Assembly (NCBI GenBank): GCA_964428795.1
Contig: CAYRZL010000018.1
Span: forward strand, 1 to 34,268
Source of the DNA: CAYRZL01 sp964428795
GTDB lineage: Bacteria; Bacillota; Clostridia; Lachnospirales; Lachnospiraceae
Length of the DNA stretch: 34,268 nt
Direction: 5' to 3'
The position numbers and the translations under genes are program-made. This document shows, piece after piece, positions 1 through 7,480 of this stretch (position 1 is the first letter of the stretch; each line of letters begins with the position of its first letter). The notes beneath the pieces are model-generated. The model did not search any database and had not been told where the DNA came from. It worked only from the letters and a program-made list of their open reading frames with translations.

Positions 1-13
1 AGTCTTCAGTATA

Positions 14-44
14 GAATTTACTTTTACATGTGGAATTTACTTTT
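14..44. repeat. Short tandem direct repeat at the left edge
   Basis: The 12-mer GAATTTACTTTT occurs at 14-25 and again at 33-44, a period of 19. Closely spaced sites like this are typical of transposase-binding sites near insertion-sequence ends, but no transposase is visible in the window, so that reading is inference only. Confidence 0.4.
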
Positions 45-148
45 TCACTCAACCTGTTTTTGCGATATGTAAAAGAATCTTAGAAATTCAGAATGGGAGT
101 CTGATGCTCCCTCCACCGAAAAAGAAGTTCGGCTAAAATGTATAATGG

Positions 149-177
149 ATTATAACAGATTTATCTATGATTGTAAA
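149..177 (-). promoter_or_regulatory. Sigma-A promoter firing toward the left window edge
   Basis: On the minus strand a TTTACA -35 box (172-177) is followed after exactly 17 bp by a TATAAT -10 box (149-154). A transcript from about 142 would leave the window without meeting a visible gene. It would first pass two hairpins: CCGAA/TTCGG arms around 118-134 and GGGAG/CTCCC arms around 94-110. The gene it serves must lie beyond position 1. Confidence 0.55.
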
Positions 178-243
178 CATATTTTAACAGCTCATATCGA
201 TTTGATTTCATCCGCTCTTATACATCCTCACATATCTTAAGGG

Positions 244-1035
244 CTATAACTTCGCTATATGATATATCAGGTCAATCAATATCACTTTTCTTGAATATTC
301 ATATATCCTTTGTACTTCTTCACTTCTGCCAACAAGGGGAATACCTGTAGCTGAATTATCCGAAACAACCAACAAAGCAACTGCCGGGATATTCATCAGC
401 TTTGCGATTGCATAAAATGTGGATGTTTCCATCTCAATTAAGTCTGTATCAAATGACTTGATTTCCTCCAAATGTGTATATTCCATTACAATTGAATCCG
501 TACAAAATACAGATGCTTTCTTTATTTCGCAATCGCGCTCTTTTGCCAACTGAATAATACCTTCTATATATTTCTGATCCGGATATATTTTTTCAAAGGG
601 AATATAATCTTTTATACTATCCTTTAGATATGTATTAGCTAATGTTCCAGCCACGGAATAAGACGGAGTACAGATATCGCCAATATTGAAATTTTCCTTT
701 AAGGCACCCACTGCACCTATGAAAATAAGTTTTTTGAATTGCAGTTCTCCGCAGATCAACAGATAATCCAGCATATTACAACCACCGCATGCGGTTTTCA
801 TCCATGCAATTTTCAAATCATCTTTTTCCACCTGATATCCGGCAGAATGACTTCGCGACCCCATCTCTGTAATTTTAAAACTATCATCCGTTATTACTTT
901 ATATGGCGTATAAGATGGGGCAACCACCAATGCATCATAAACAACATCCTCTGCCAGGCCAAAATTTTCATTTGCAATATGATCCGTATTGTATTTATGA
1001 ATATTGTCTAAAATTTGTTTCAATTTTTTTGTCAT
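244..1035 (-). CDS. Nucleoside phosphorylase (PNP/UDP phosphorylase superfamily)
   Basis: This 263-residue protein is a member of the phosphorylase superfamily that cleaves nucleosides with phosphate to a free base and a pentose 1-phosphate. What shows it is the central segment FIGAVGALKENFNIGD (glycine-rich phosphate and ribose site) and DLIEMETSTFYAIAKLMNIP, the conserved M-E-T/S ribose-binding strand, followed by a LLVVSDN strand with the catalytic-loop Asp. The length fits a single-domain enzyme. The base specificity (purine or uridine) cannot be read with confidence. The start is ATG with AGAGGTAG upstream. It follows the adenylyltransferase gene by 50 bp on the same strand, so the two probably share a transcript. 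No terminator is obvious behind it. Confidence 0.85.
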   Translation of the reverse strand: MTKKLKQILDNIHKYNTDHIANENFGLAEDVVYDALVVAPSYTPYKVITDDSFKITEMGSRSHSAGYQVEKDDLKIAWMKTACGGCNMLDYLLICGELQFKKLIFIGAVGALKENFNIGDICTPSYSVAGTLANTYLKDSIKDYIPFEKIYPDQKYIEGIIQLAKERDCEIKKASVFCTDSIVMEYTHLEEIKSFDTDLIEMETSTFYAIAKLMNIPAVALLVVSDNSATGIPLVGRSEEVQRIYEYSRKVILIDLIYHIAKL

Positions 1036-1085
1036 CCCAATCTACCTCTTTATTCTGAATTAACAGAGACCTTCTGCAATAAAAT

Positions 1086-1943
1086 TTACGAATCTGTGCT
1101 CTTATATACATACTCTAAAAATTTTCGGGCTGCTTCACCCTCACCAGCATTATACTCATAGCCCAGATAATTTCCAACATACTGTGCTGTATTTTGGAAT
1201 AAATCACACATTTTAAAAACAGCTTGCCATGCTTCCATAATATCATATCCGAAATATGTTGACAAAAACAGATTCCACTCTTCTTCTTCGAGCCATTTAT
1301 ATAAATATTTCGATGATTTTCCTGTACTTACTGACCAGTCAGTTATGATTCCTACTTTCCAATTCAGCATCTTAATAAGCTGATTTCTGACAACATCATT
1401 TGTCATGTCCTGTACATAGGGGATTTCCTGCCGCCAAAGTCCTTTTGCTATATTATTCGTACACCACCAAAATTCATTGCAAACAGCAGCATATTGTTCC
1501 AGCGTAGGTTTTTTAACCCAATATTGCCTGTCTGTTGCCGATTCTATCGGGGGTAATATGTGTTCTTTATCCAGCAAAATTTTACACAATTTATCATCCG
1601 CTATATGTTGTATCGCATGACTGATAGTCTCCACATGCAAATCAATTCTATTTCCATCTGCAAACTGGACTAACCATCCATAAAAATTATCTTTGTCACA
1701 CGAATACTCAGGATTCTCATCCGGATATTGCATATAAAGGATTTCCCCAAAAAGTTTTATCCAATCCTTATCTTCGATAAAACTTTTGGTTTCATCAACA
1801 ACATAGACAATATCAAAGTCCTGAAATATATCCTTTGGTACATTTACATTTGTTCTTGAACCATTCATATAGACAGCCTTAATTCTTTTGTCCTGCATTG
1901 CAATATTCAATATAAGATTATACATTTCATTTTCTGTTCTCAT
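1086..1943 (-). CDS. aadE: Aminoglycoside 6-adenylyltransferase, ANT(6)/AadE type
   Basis: The family transfers AMP to the 6-hydroxyl of streptomycin, giving resistance. The protein reads along its length like AadE: an N-terminal helix, the nucleotidyltransferase signature G-S-R-T-N (residues 28-32) followed by the metal-binding pair in QDFDIVYVV (Asp42, Asp44), then an Asp-containing strand RIDLHVE, a CNEFWWCTNNIAKGL segment and NWKVGI in the C-terminal helical domain. An in-frame ORF extends 21 codons upstream, but the ATG at 1943 has AAAGGCGG at ideal spacing and gives 285 residues, matching the family, so I chose it. All catalytic acidic residues are present, so the gene looks intact. Whether it acts on streptomycin or is a divergent relative cannot be told from sequence alone. 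It lies among gene fragments, consistent with horizontal acquisition. Confidence 0.87.
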   Translation of the reverse strand: MRTENEMYNLILNIAMQDKRIKAVYMNGSRTNVNVPKDIFQDFDIVYVVDETKSFIEDKDWIKLFGEILYMQYPDENPEYSCDKDNFYGWLVQFADGNRIDLHVETISHAIQHIADDKLCKILLDKEHILPPIESATDRQYWVKKPTLEQYAAVCNEFWWCTNNIAKGLWRQEIPYVQDMTNDVVRNQLIKMLNWKVGIITDWSVSTGKSSKYLYKWLEEEEWNLFLSTYFGYDIMEAWQAVFKMCDLFQNTAQYVGNYLGYEYNAGEGEAARKFLEYVYKSTDS

Positions 1944-2040
1944 AAGTCCGCCTTTCAAAATAAAATGAATATTATATTCTACCCGGGTATACGCCATCCC
2001 AGGCAAAATGTAATTTGCAAATCCCCTAACATATCAACCG

Positions 2041-2097
2041 TTAGATTGCCTTCTCCATACTTCTTACGCCTAAACAAATACAGGTAATCTTATTCAT
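2041..2097 (-). pseudogene. 5' fragment of a glyoxalase/VOC-family gene
   Basis: A strong GGAGG ribosome site precedes an ATG at 2097 that opens MNKITCICLGVRSMEKAI and then stops at 2041. The 18 residues match the usual first beta strand and helix of small glyoxalase/bleomycin-resistance (VOC) proteins, which normally continue for about 100 more residues. The continuation is missing, so this is the truncated head of a VOC gene left by a deletion just upstream of the adenylyltransferase gene. Confidence 0.55.
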
Positions 2098-2147
2098 ACT
2101 AACTCCTCCATCATTGTGCAAAAGGGAGTATTATCGCAACTTAGATA

Positions 2148-2747
2148 TTAAAACTTTTTCGTAACGTTATGAAATTCTTCTATCGCATAGAGCGGAAGAT
2201 TTACCATCCATTCCTGCTCTTTATAATCCGCCATAGATGCCCTGACTGCTAATTCCGGCTTATATTTCTCACAATATACCCTGTAAACTTTTTGCCTTCA
2301 GATTTACCTCTGCTTTCACTTCTAACGGAATGATTTTTTCTCCATCGTCTGTTATAAAATCAATCTCGCAGCTTCCCCTTTGATTCGTATAATAGTAAGT
2401 TTTCATATCTGTTATCGTTTGTAATTGTTGCATTACATATTGTTCTGTTAACGCGCCCTTAAATTCTTCAAACAAGCGATTTCCTTCTAATAATGTCTTT
2501 TGTCTTAATCCTGTCATGCATGATAGCAATCCTACATCCACTAAAAATAATTTAAATGCTTTCAAATCCTCATAAGCCTTCAATGGCAATCCCGGTGCAT
2601 TTACGCGGCTTACCTTATGGACTAATCCGCAATCTGATAACCACATAATCGCATTTTCATAATCTTTTGCTCTTGCTCCTTCCCGAATGAAACCATAAAC
2701 AAACTTTTCTTCCACTCTTTTAGCTGTTCTATTGCAAAACGATACAT
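2148..2747 (-). pseudogene. Decayed AAA+ ATPase with DUF4143 domain
   Basis: Members of this family are about 400 residues, with an AAA_14 ATPase core followed by a DUF4143 nuclease-like C-terminus. Here the original start survives: ATG at 2747 behind GGAGGTG, reading MYRFAIEQLKEWKKS. The reading frame then jumps near 2700-2715 directly into the DUF4143 part (KFVYGFIREGARAKDYE onward), so the whole ATPase core with its Walker motifs is deleted. A second frameshift near 2266 separates the DUF4143 body, which ends LKAKSLQGIL then stop, from its natural tail CEKYKPELAVRASMADYKEQ, which runs to a stop at 2148. The DUF4143 body keeps its E-x-D-F ... E-V-K core. The open frame can also be extended upstream to 2874, but those residues are promoter sequence read through. 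I consider it non-functional. Confidence 0.8.
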
Positions 2748-2776
2748 AAAGCACCTCCACTATATTTATATATGCT

Positions 2777-2804
2777 ATTATAAGCACTATTACACTTTTT
2801 ACAA
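2777..2804 (-). promoter_or_regulatory. Promoter of the decayed DUF4143 gene
   Basis: Minus-strand TTGTAA (2799-2804), a 16-bp spacer and a perfect TATAAT (2777-2782) sit about 30 bp upstream of the old start codon. The -35 box lies inside the first of the repeated sites described in the next entry. Confidence 0.5.
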
Positions 2805-2864
2805 CGAAAATTGTTGTTACATCACATTTTTTGCTACGAAAGTTATCATTTACATTTTTTGAGC
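2789..2864. repeat. Iterated operator-like sites before the DUF4143 gene
   Basis: A 22-bp unit at 2789-2810 recurs 32 bp further on at 2821-2842 with about five differences. A partial third copy around 2848-2864 keeps the core ACATTTTTT. The first copy also overlaps an inverted repeat, ACAACGAAAATTGTTGT. The sites cover and flank the -35 box, as expected for a repressor or self-binding sites. This role is inferred. Confidence 0.45.
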
Positions 2865-2900
2865 CTGCCTTCAAAAGTAAACGGGAATTTTTCTCTTCTG

Positions 2901-3383
2901 TTACTTATGATACGGTTCATGATGCATAATGCGAAAACTCCGATAAATCTGCTCCAGTAAAATCACCCTCATAAGCTGATATGGAAACGTAAGCCTTGAA
3001 AAGCTGAGCTTATAATCTGCCCTCTTCAGAACATCATCCGACAATCCCAACGACCCTCCAATGACAAAAGTCAGATTACTGGTACCGCTGATTCCCAATT
3101 TCTCTATGTACTCCGACAATTCCACAGAATCCATTTGTTTTCCCTCGATAGCCAGAGCGATCACATAAGCATCAGGACGAATCAATTTCAAAAGACGATT
3201 TCCTTCCCTCTCTTTGATCAGTCTCTCTTCTGTTTCACTGGCATGATCCGGCGTCTTTTCATCCGCTACTTCCTTGATTTCCAGCTTACAATAACGATTC
3301 AGGCGCTTGCAATATTCATCGAGCGCCTGTACATAAAATTTTTCTTTTATTTTTCCTACGGTCAAAATCCGGATGTTTATCAT
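2901..3383 (-). CDS. rlmH: 23S rRNA (pseudouridine-1915-N3)-methyltransferase RlmH
   Basis: RlmH is a SPOUT-class methyltransferase that modifies helix 69 of 23S rRNA using S-adenosylmethionine. The protein is 160 residues, the normal size. Visible family marks are the opening INIRILTVGKIKEKF, the central strand AYVIALAIEGKQMDS, the SAM-binding knot FVIGGSLGLSDDV, and the nearly invariant tail FPYQLMRVILLEQIYRSFRIMHHEPYHK (quoted in part as LLEQIYR and EPYHK). The track-length frame begins eight codons earlier, but ATG at 3383 has AAGGA upstream and matches the family start. It follows the zinc-ribbon gene by 28 bp and probably ends the uppP-ftsK transcript. Confidence 0.95.
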   Translation of the reverse strand: MINIRILTVGKIKEKFYVQALDEYCKRLNRYCKLEIKEVADEKTPDHASETEERLIKEREGNRLLKLIRPDAYVIALAIEGKQMDSVELSEYIEKLGISGTSNLTFVIGGSLGLSDDVLKRADYKLSFSRLTFPYQLMRVILLEQIYRSFRIMHHEPYHK

Positions 3384-3411
3384 AAAATCCTTACTCCTGT
3401 CTGACATATTT

Positions 3412-3735
3412 TCAGCGATAGTACAATAAAACGATCACAGAGACAATGCACACTGCGATAGCATCAATGAGGATAAAATAGAAAAATCCATTTCTTCTTC
3501 CGGATATATGAAACTCCTCCGTTTCATCCTCGTACTCGTACTCATCCTCATATTCATCCTCAGACTCAACTTCTGACTCATCCTCATGCATAAAATCGTC
3601 TTCTTCATTCATCAGATTCAACAACACATCTTCTTCCAGTGTATTTTTATCTGATACGATCTGTATTTCTTTCCCGCATTTAGTACAGAAGACCTGACCA
3701 TTTTCCAGTTCTGTACCACATGATAAACATTTCAT
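3412..3735 (-). CDS. Zinc-ribbon, acidic, single-span membrane protein
   Basis: No specific function is recognised. The 107-residue protein begins with a zinc ribbon (C-x2-C at residues 4-7 and C-x2-C about 13 residues later, CLSCG...CTKCG). It continues into a very acidic stretch with repeated E-D-E-Y units around residues 50-72, and ends in one hydrophobic segment (FFYFILIDAIAVCIVSVIVLL) followed by YYR. The topology suggests a cytoplasmic zinc ribbon anchored by its C-terminus. I chose ATG at 3735 because GAGGA sits at good spacing; a GTG four codons earlier is also open. It lies between ftsK and rlmH with short gaps, suggesting cotranscription. Confidence 0.7.
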   Translation of the reverse strand: MKCLSCGTELENGQVFCTKCGKEIQIVSDKNTLEEDVLLNLMNEEDDFMHEDESEVESEDEYEDEYEYEDETEEFHISGRRNGFFYFILIDAIAVCIVSVIVLLYYR

Positions 3736-3772
3736 AGATTTCCTCACATTACACCTTATGTTAAGGAAGAAG

Positions 3773-6436
3773 TTACATTAGTTCCTCAACCTGTGTCTGA
3801 AATTCTTCCATTGTCATCAATACACGACGCGGCTTTGTACCTTCCTCCGGTCCTACCACACCTGCCTCTTCCAACTGGTCCATTATTCTGGCAGCACGGT
3901 TAAAACCAATCTTGAACATACGCTGCAGGCTTCCGATGGAACCTTTCTCTTTTTCAATCAGAAACTTTCCTGCCTCCACAAAATAAGTGTCTCTCTCATT
4001 TGCATCGGTAACACCGCTCAAAGAATTTGAAGTATTCATGGCAGTGGTCACCTTTTCCTCCATCTCCGAACTGTAAGATGCCGTACCATTCTGATCTGCC
4101 AGATATTTCACTACCTTTGCCACCTCTGCATCCGAGACAAAAGCGCCCTGCACACGGACCGGCTTTGGATATCCCTGAGGATAAAACAGCATATCTCCTT
4201 TCCCAAGAAGCTTCTCTGCCCCATTGGAATCAAGAATCGTTCTGGAATCCACACCGGAAGATACCGCAAATGCAATTCTCGATGGCATATTCGCTTTGAT
4301 CAATCCTGTAATGACGTTTACCGATGGCCTCTGGGTAGCAATGATCAAATGAATACCCGCTGCTCTGGCAAGCTGTGCCAGACGACAGATGGCGTCCTCC
4401 ACATCGCCCGGAGCCACCATCATCAAATCTGCCAGCTCGTCCACAATAATAACGATCTGAGGCATTTTTTCCGGCTTGTCCGGATCGTCAATATCCTGAA
4501 TCGATTCCACTTTTTTATTGTAGCCTTCCAGATTCCGCTCATGATACTGAGCAAACTTCTGGTAACGCTCCGTCATCTCGGCAACTGCCCAATGAAGAGC
4601 TCCTGCAGCCTTCTTCGGATCAGTCACAACAGGGATCATCAGATGGGGAATGCCATTATATACACTAAGCTCCACCACCTTCGGGTCGATCATGATCAGC
4701 TTTACATCATCCGGATGTGCTTTATACAAAATACTCATGATGATCGTATTGATACACACAGATTTACCGGAACCTGTTGCACCTGCGATCAACAGATGGG
4801 GCATTTTGGCAATATCAGCCACGATGGTCTCACCGCCGATATCCTTTCCTGCAGCAAATGCAATTTTTGATTTATGCTTCCGAAATGCTGACGACTCGAT
4901 CAGATCCCGAAATGCAACTGTAACATTTTCCTTGTTTGGTATCTCAATACCGATGGCAGCCTTTCCGGGGATCGGAGCCTCGATCCGGATATCTGCAACA
5001 GCCAGATTTAATTTAATATCATCGGTCAGGTTCAGGATTTTACTTACCTTCACCCCCACCTGCGGCTGTATCTCATATCTGGTAACAGTAGGACCGCATG
5101 TGACCTCTGTAACCGCGGCATCTACCCCAAAGCTTTTCAACGTATACTCCAGCTTTTCCGCTGTCTCCTGTAAATGTGCTCTGGAATCTCCCGCTGCACG
5201 TTTGGAACCGGCTTTTAGCAAAGACATCGGTGGAAAACGATAAGGTTTTTTCATAGTCTGCATGCCATCCGCAGCCTCATGTGCCACTTCAGCAATATCG
5301 GACGCACTTGTCTTTTTTGGAACCGGGGCTTCGTCAGTTTGAGCAGAAGCATCCATTGGCTCCGACACGTCAGGCTGCTCCATCCCCCCGGGTATTTCAG
5401 AGCTGTCCGGCTCCCCGTATACCTCTCCTGCATCCGGCTCTGCATGCAGTTCCGTCATATCAGACGCTCCTGATATCTTCATACTTTTTTGCTTTCTGAC
5501 CTGCTTTGGTTCCTCAGGAGCCATAACCGGTTCACACTCTGCTGATTTTTCATTCAGAGAAGCAGCATCGGGTTTCTCCTGACGTTCTGCCGCCATGTCC
5601 GCCCGGCCTGTTTTATCCTGATGTTTCAGATCCAATTCACTCAGATTTATAAACCGGTGCTGTCCATCCGGGTCAACCTTTGTATCAAAAGAAACGCCGG
5701 AGATTTTTCGCTCTTTTCTTCGGCGTGCCTCATTTTCCTTATATTTGTTCTCTTCCTCCTGACGATGCTTAAGCTCCTCTTCCCGTCTTTTCGCAGCCTG
5801 TTCTTTTCTTCTCGCATTTTCGCTGGCTGCTTTCTGCCGCATCTTTTGACCGCCTGTTTGCAGCTTCCCGATAATAGAACACTGAAAAAAGAACGCAAAG
5901 CAAACAATAATAGCGATAATATCCACTACAAATGCTCCCGGCAGACCAATGGCTCTGCTGAGTGCATCTCCAATCAGACTTCCTATTATGCCGCCGCCAG
6001 CCTTTTCCTCCATGCCGGCATACCAAAAATAAAGCGGCGTCTCATTTGCTTTTCCGAAACTAACCAGATGTGTAAAAGTACAAAGCAGCAGGAAAAATAA
6101 AATTCCGGTCACTGCGAGTACGAAAACGCGACCGCTGTTTTCCCTGTTTGCAAACAAAAACCAGGGGACCACGAACAGTATGACCGGAAATATAAATGCC
6201 ATAATACCAAACAGTCCGAAAAAGAAATTGCTCACAACCGTTCCTGCGCCTCCACCGAATCCAATATTGGTCAGAAACAGAACGATGGCACATGCCAGAA
6301 CAGCAAACAGACAAATTTCCTTTCTTCCATCAAACTGACTGTTTGCTTTCCTGCGATTATTTGATTTTTTCTTATATGTATTCGTTTTTTTTATATTCGC
6401 TTTTTTCGCCGTTGTCTTCTTCTTCGATGAAGCCAT
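3773..6436 (-). CDS. ftsK: DNA translocase FtsK/SpoIIIE
   Basis: FtsK/SpoIIIE motors pump chromosomal DNA through the division or sporulation septum. The 887-residue protein has the complete layout: a basic Lys/Asn N-terminus; four hydrophobic spans around residues 40-185; a charged, low-complexity linker to about 400; then the RecA-like motor with Walker A GATGSGKSV (near 555), Walker B IIIVDELADLMM (near 660) and the ATQRPSVNVITGLIKAN segment; and a C-terminal winged-helix gamma domain (KGSIGSLQRMFKIGFNRAARIM) that reads orienting DNA motifs. An upstream in-frame extension of 27 codons would overlap uppP; ATG at 6436 behind CCGGAGGAATT is the convincing start. It follows uppP by 26 bp, so the two should be cotranscribed. 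Whether it acts in division, sporulation or both cannot be decided here. Confidence 0.95.
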   Translation of the reverse strand: MASSKKKTTAKKANIKKTNTYKKKSNNRRKANSQFDGRKEICLFAVLACAIVLFLTNIGFGGGAGTVVSNFFFGLFGIMAFIFPVILFVVPWFLFANRENSGRVFVLAVTGILFFLLLCTFTHLVSFGKANETPLYFWYAGMEEKAGGGIIGSLIGDALSRAIGLPGAFVVDIIAIIVCFAFFFQCSIIGKLQTGGQKMRQKAASENARRKEQAAKRREEELKHRQEEENKYKENEARRRKERKISGVSFDTKVDPDGQHRFINLSELDLKHQDKTGRADMAAERQEKPDAASLNEKSAECEPVMAPEEPKQVRKQKSMKISGASDMTELHAEPDAGEVYGEPDSSEIPGGMEQPDVSEPMDASAQTDEAPVPKKTSASDIAEVAHEAADGMQTMKKPYRFPPMSLLKAGSKRAAGDSRAHLQETAEKLEYTLKSFGVDAAVTEVTCGPTVTRYEIQPQVGVKVSKILNLTDDIKLNLAVADIRIEAPIPGKAAIGIEIPNKENVTVAFRDLIESSAFRKHKSKIAFAAGKDIGGETIVADIAKMPHLLIAGATGSGKSVCINTIIMSILYKAHPDDVKLIMIDPKVVELSVYNGIPHLMIPVVTDPKKAAGALHWAVAEMTERYQKFAQYHERNLEGYNKKVESIQDIDDPDKPEKMPQIVIIVDELADLMMVAPGDVEDAICRLAQLARAAGIHLIIATQRPSVNVITGLIKANMPSRIAFAVSSGVDSRTILDSNGAEKLLGKGDMLFYPQGYPKPVRVQGAFVSDAEVAKVVKYLADQNGTASYSSEMEEKVTTAMNTSNSLSGVTDANERDTYFVEAGKFLIEKEKGSIGSLQRMFKIGFNRAARIMDQLEEAGVVGPEEGTKPRRVLMTMEEFQTQVEELM

Positions 6437-6462
6437 AATTCCTCCGGTTATTCGATGTGCCA

Positions 6463-7332
6463 TTAGGCTGCCATAGTAAAATAACCAATAATGGATACCA
6501 CACCAATAATCAAACAATAAATTGAAAAATACTTAAACTTCTTATTTCCAACGATGACAAGCATCGCTTTGATACATACATATCCTACCACAGCAGCTAC
6601 GATCATACCTATAATATAGCTGCCCACTTCCACGGAAGTAATTTGAACAGAACCAATATCCTTTAATTGAAGTACGAGCGCCCCCAAAATTGCCGGTATA
6701 GACAAAATAAAGGAATATTTTACTGCAAATCTGCGGTCAAATTTACTAAGTATACACGCAGTAATCGTCGTACCGGATCTGGAAATACCGGGTAATGTAG
6801 CGATACCCTGACAAATACCGATCACGACAGCATTTTTATAAGTTACCTGTTTCGGACGCTTGCTGCCATCCGGAGCATGGTCTGAGATAAAAAGAAGTAC
6901 TGCTGTTATGAGTAGACAAATGCCGGGGATAAGCAAAGAAGCGCTCGCTTTTTCCACCAGATCACTAAATAGCATACCGATGATGCCGGTCGGGATCGTA
7001 GCCACAATAACCAATACAACAAACTTCCGGTAGCTGTTGCTGATGATCTTGCGATATGATTTTCTGGATCCTCTAAGTTTGAGAAACAGATTATAAACAA
7101 GATCAGTAAGCATTTTCACTGCTTCCACGATCAGCTCCCTGATATCTTTATAGTACACGATACACACTGCGACCAAAGTTCCGATATGAAGCAATACATC
7201 AAACAAAAGTCCTGTTTCCACGTTAACATGAAACAAATTTTTAAAAATAGCAAGATGACCGGAACTGCTGACCGGCAAAAACTCGGTCAAACCCTGAATC
7301 AGTCCCATAAGAATCGATTGAATAAATGACAT
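6463..7332 (-). CDS. uppP: Undecaprenyl-diphosphate phosphatase (BacA/UppP)
   Basis: This integral membrane enzyme dephosphorylates undecaprenyl pyrophosphate to recycle the lipid carrier for peptidoglycan and other envelope polymers; extra copies give bacitracin resistance. The 289-residue sequence has the family hallmarks: QGLTEFLPVSSSGH (catalytic Glu17 and the following Ser-rich loop) and the inverted-repeat partner GICQGIATLPGISRSGTT, plus about eight hydrophobic spans. The start is ATG at 7332, directly behind AGGAGG. That ribosome site is embedded in a perfect hairpin (see 7333-7354), with a second hairpin just upstream, so translation may be controlled by leader structure. It heads an apparent operon with ftsK, the zinc-ribbon gene and rlmH. 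Confidence 0.95.
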   Translation of the reverse strand: MSFIQSILMGLIQGLTEFLPVSSSGHLAIFKNLFHVNVETGLLFDVLLHIGTLVAVCIVYYKDIRELIVEAVKMLTDLVYNLFLKLRGSRKSYRKIISNSYRKFVVLVIVATIPTGIIGMLFSDLVEKASASLLIPGICLLITAVLLFISDHAPDGSKRPKQVTYKNAVVIGICQGIATLPGISRSGTTITACILSKFDRRFAVKYSFILSIPAILGALVLQLKDIGSVQITSVEVGSYIIGMIVAAVVGYVCIKAMLVIVGNKKFKYFSIYCLIIGVVSIIGYFTMAA

Positions 7333-7354
7333 ATAAACCTCCTGATAGGTTTAT
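7333..7354 (-). promoter_or_regulatory. Hairpin sequestering the uppP ribosome-binding site
   Basis: In the uppP leader ATAAACCT (minus strand, 7354-7347) pairs perfectly with AGGTTTAT (7340-7333). The loop is six bases and the AGGAGG Shine-Dalgarno straddles loop and arm. The hairpin ends directly against the ATG. An 8-bp A/T-rich stem covering the ribosome site is compatible with a switch or thermosensor, but it is weak enough to melt, so the role is open. Confidence 0.5.
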
Positions 7355-7387
7355 TCAAAGTCAAGCATTTACAGCCTGACTCTGAAT
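7351..7387 (-). repeat. Leader hairpin element, copy A (before uppP)
   Basis: On the minus strand an arm starting ATTCAGAGTCAGGC pairs with GCTTGACTTTGAAT across a 7-base loop, 13-14 bp with two G-U pairs. The same sequence, slightly shortened, is found upstream of mazF at 13266-13298 in the same orientation and the same place relative to the gene. Confidence 0.55.
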
Positions 7388-7428
7388 AGATATTTTTTTA
7401 ACTCATAGATACTTCGCTCAGTGTCCGT

Positions 7429-7458
7429 ATTATATCATATTAGAAGATTTTTTGCCAC
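7429..7458 (-). promoter_or_regulatory. Candidate promoter of the uppP-ftsK-rlmH operon
   Basis: A perfect TATAAT (7429-7434) lies 18 bp downstream of GTGGCA (7453-7458, four of six matches to TTGACA). Transcription from about 7422 would give a leader of about 90 bases containing both hairpins described above. Confidence 0.5.
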
Positions 7459-7480
7459 AGAATATTTATCTTACCCGTAA

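Noticed and set aside
1086..2006. Longer start (2006) for the aminoglycoside adenylyltransferase
   Set aside because: The added 21 residues have no family match and no ribosome site, whereas ATG 1943 has both.
2748..2874. Upstream extension of the DUF4143 frame to 2874
   Set aside because: That stretch is promoter and iterated operator sequence; the original start codon with its ribosome site is at 2747 in a different frame.
4349..5243. Long plus-strand ORFs (173 and 197 codons) opposite ftsK
   Set aside because: They lie antisense to a fully recognisable translocase, have no ribosome sites, and their sequence is low in recognisable domain features.
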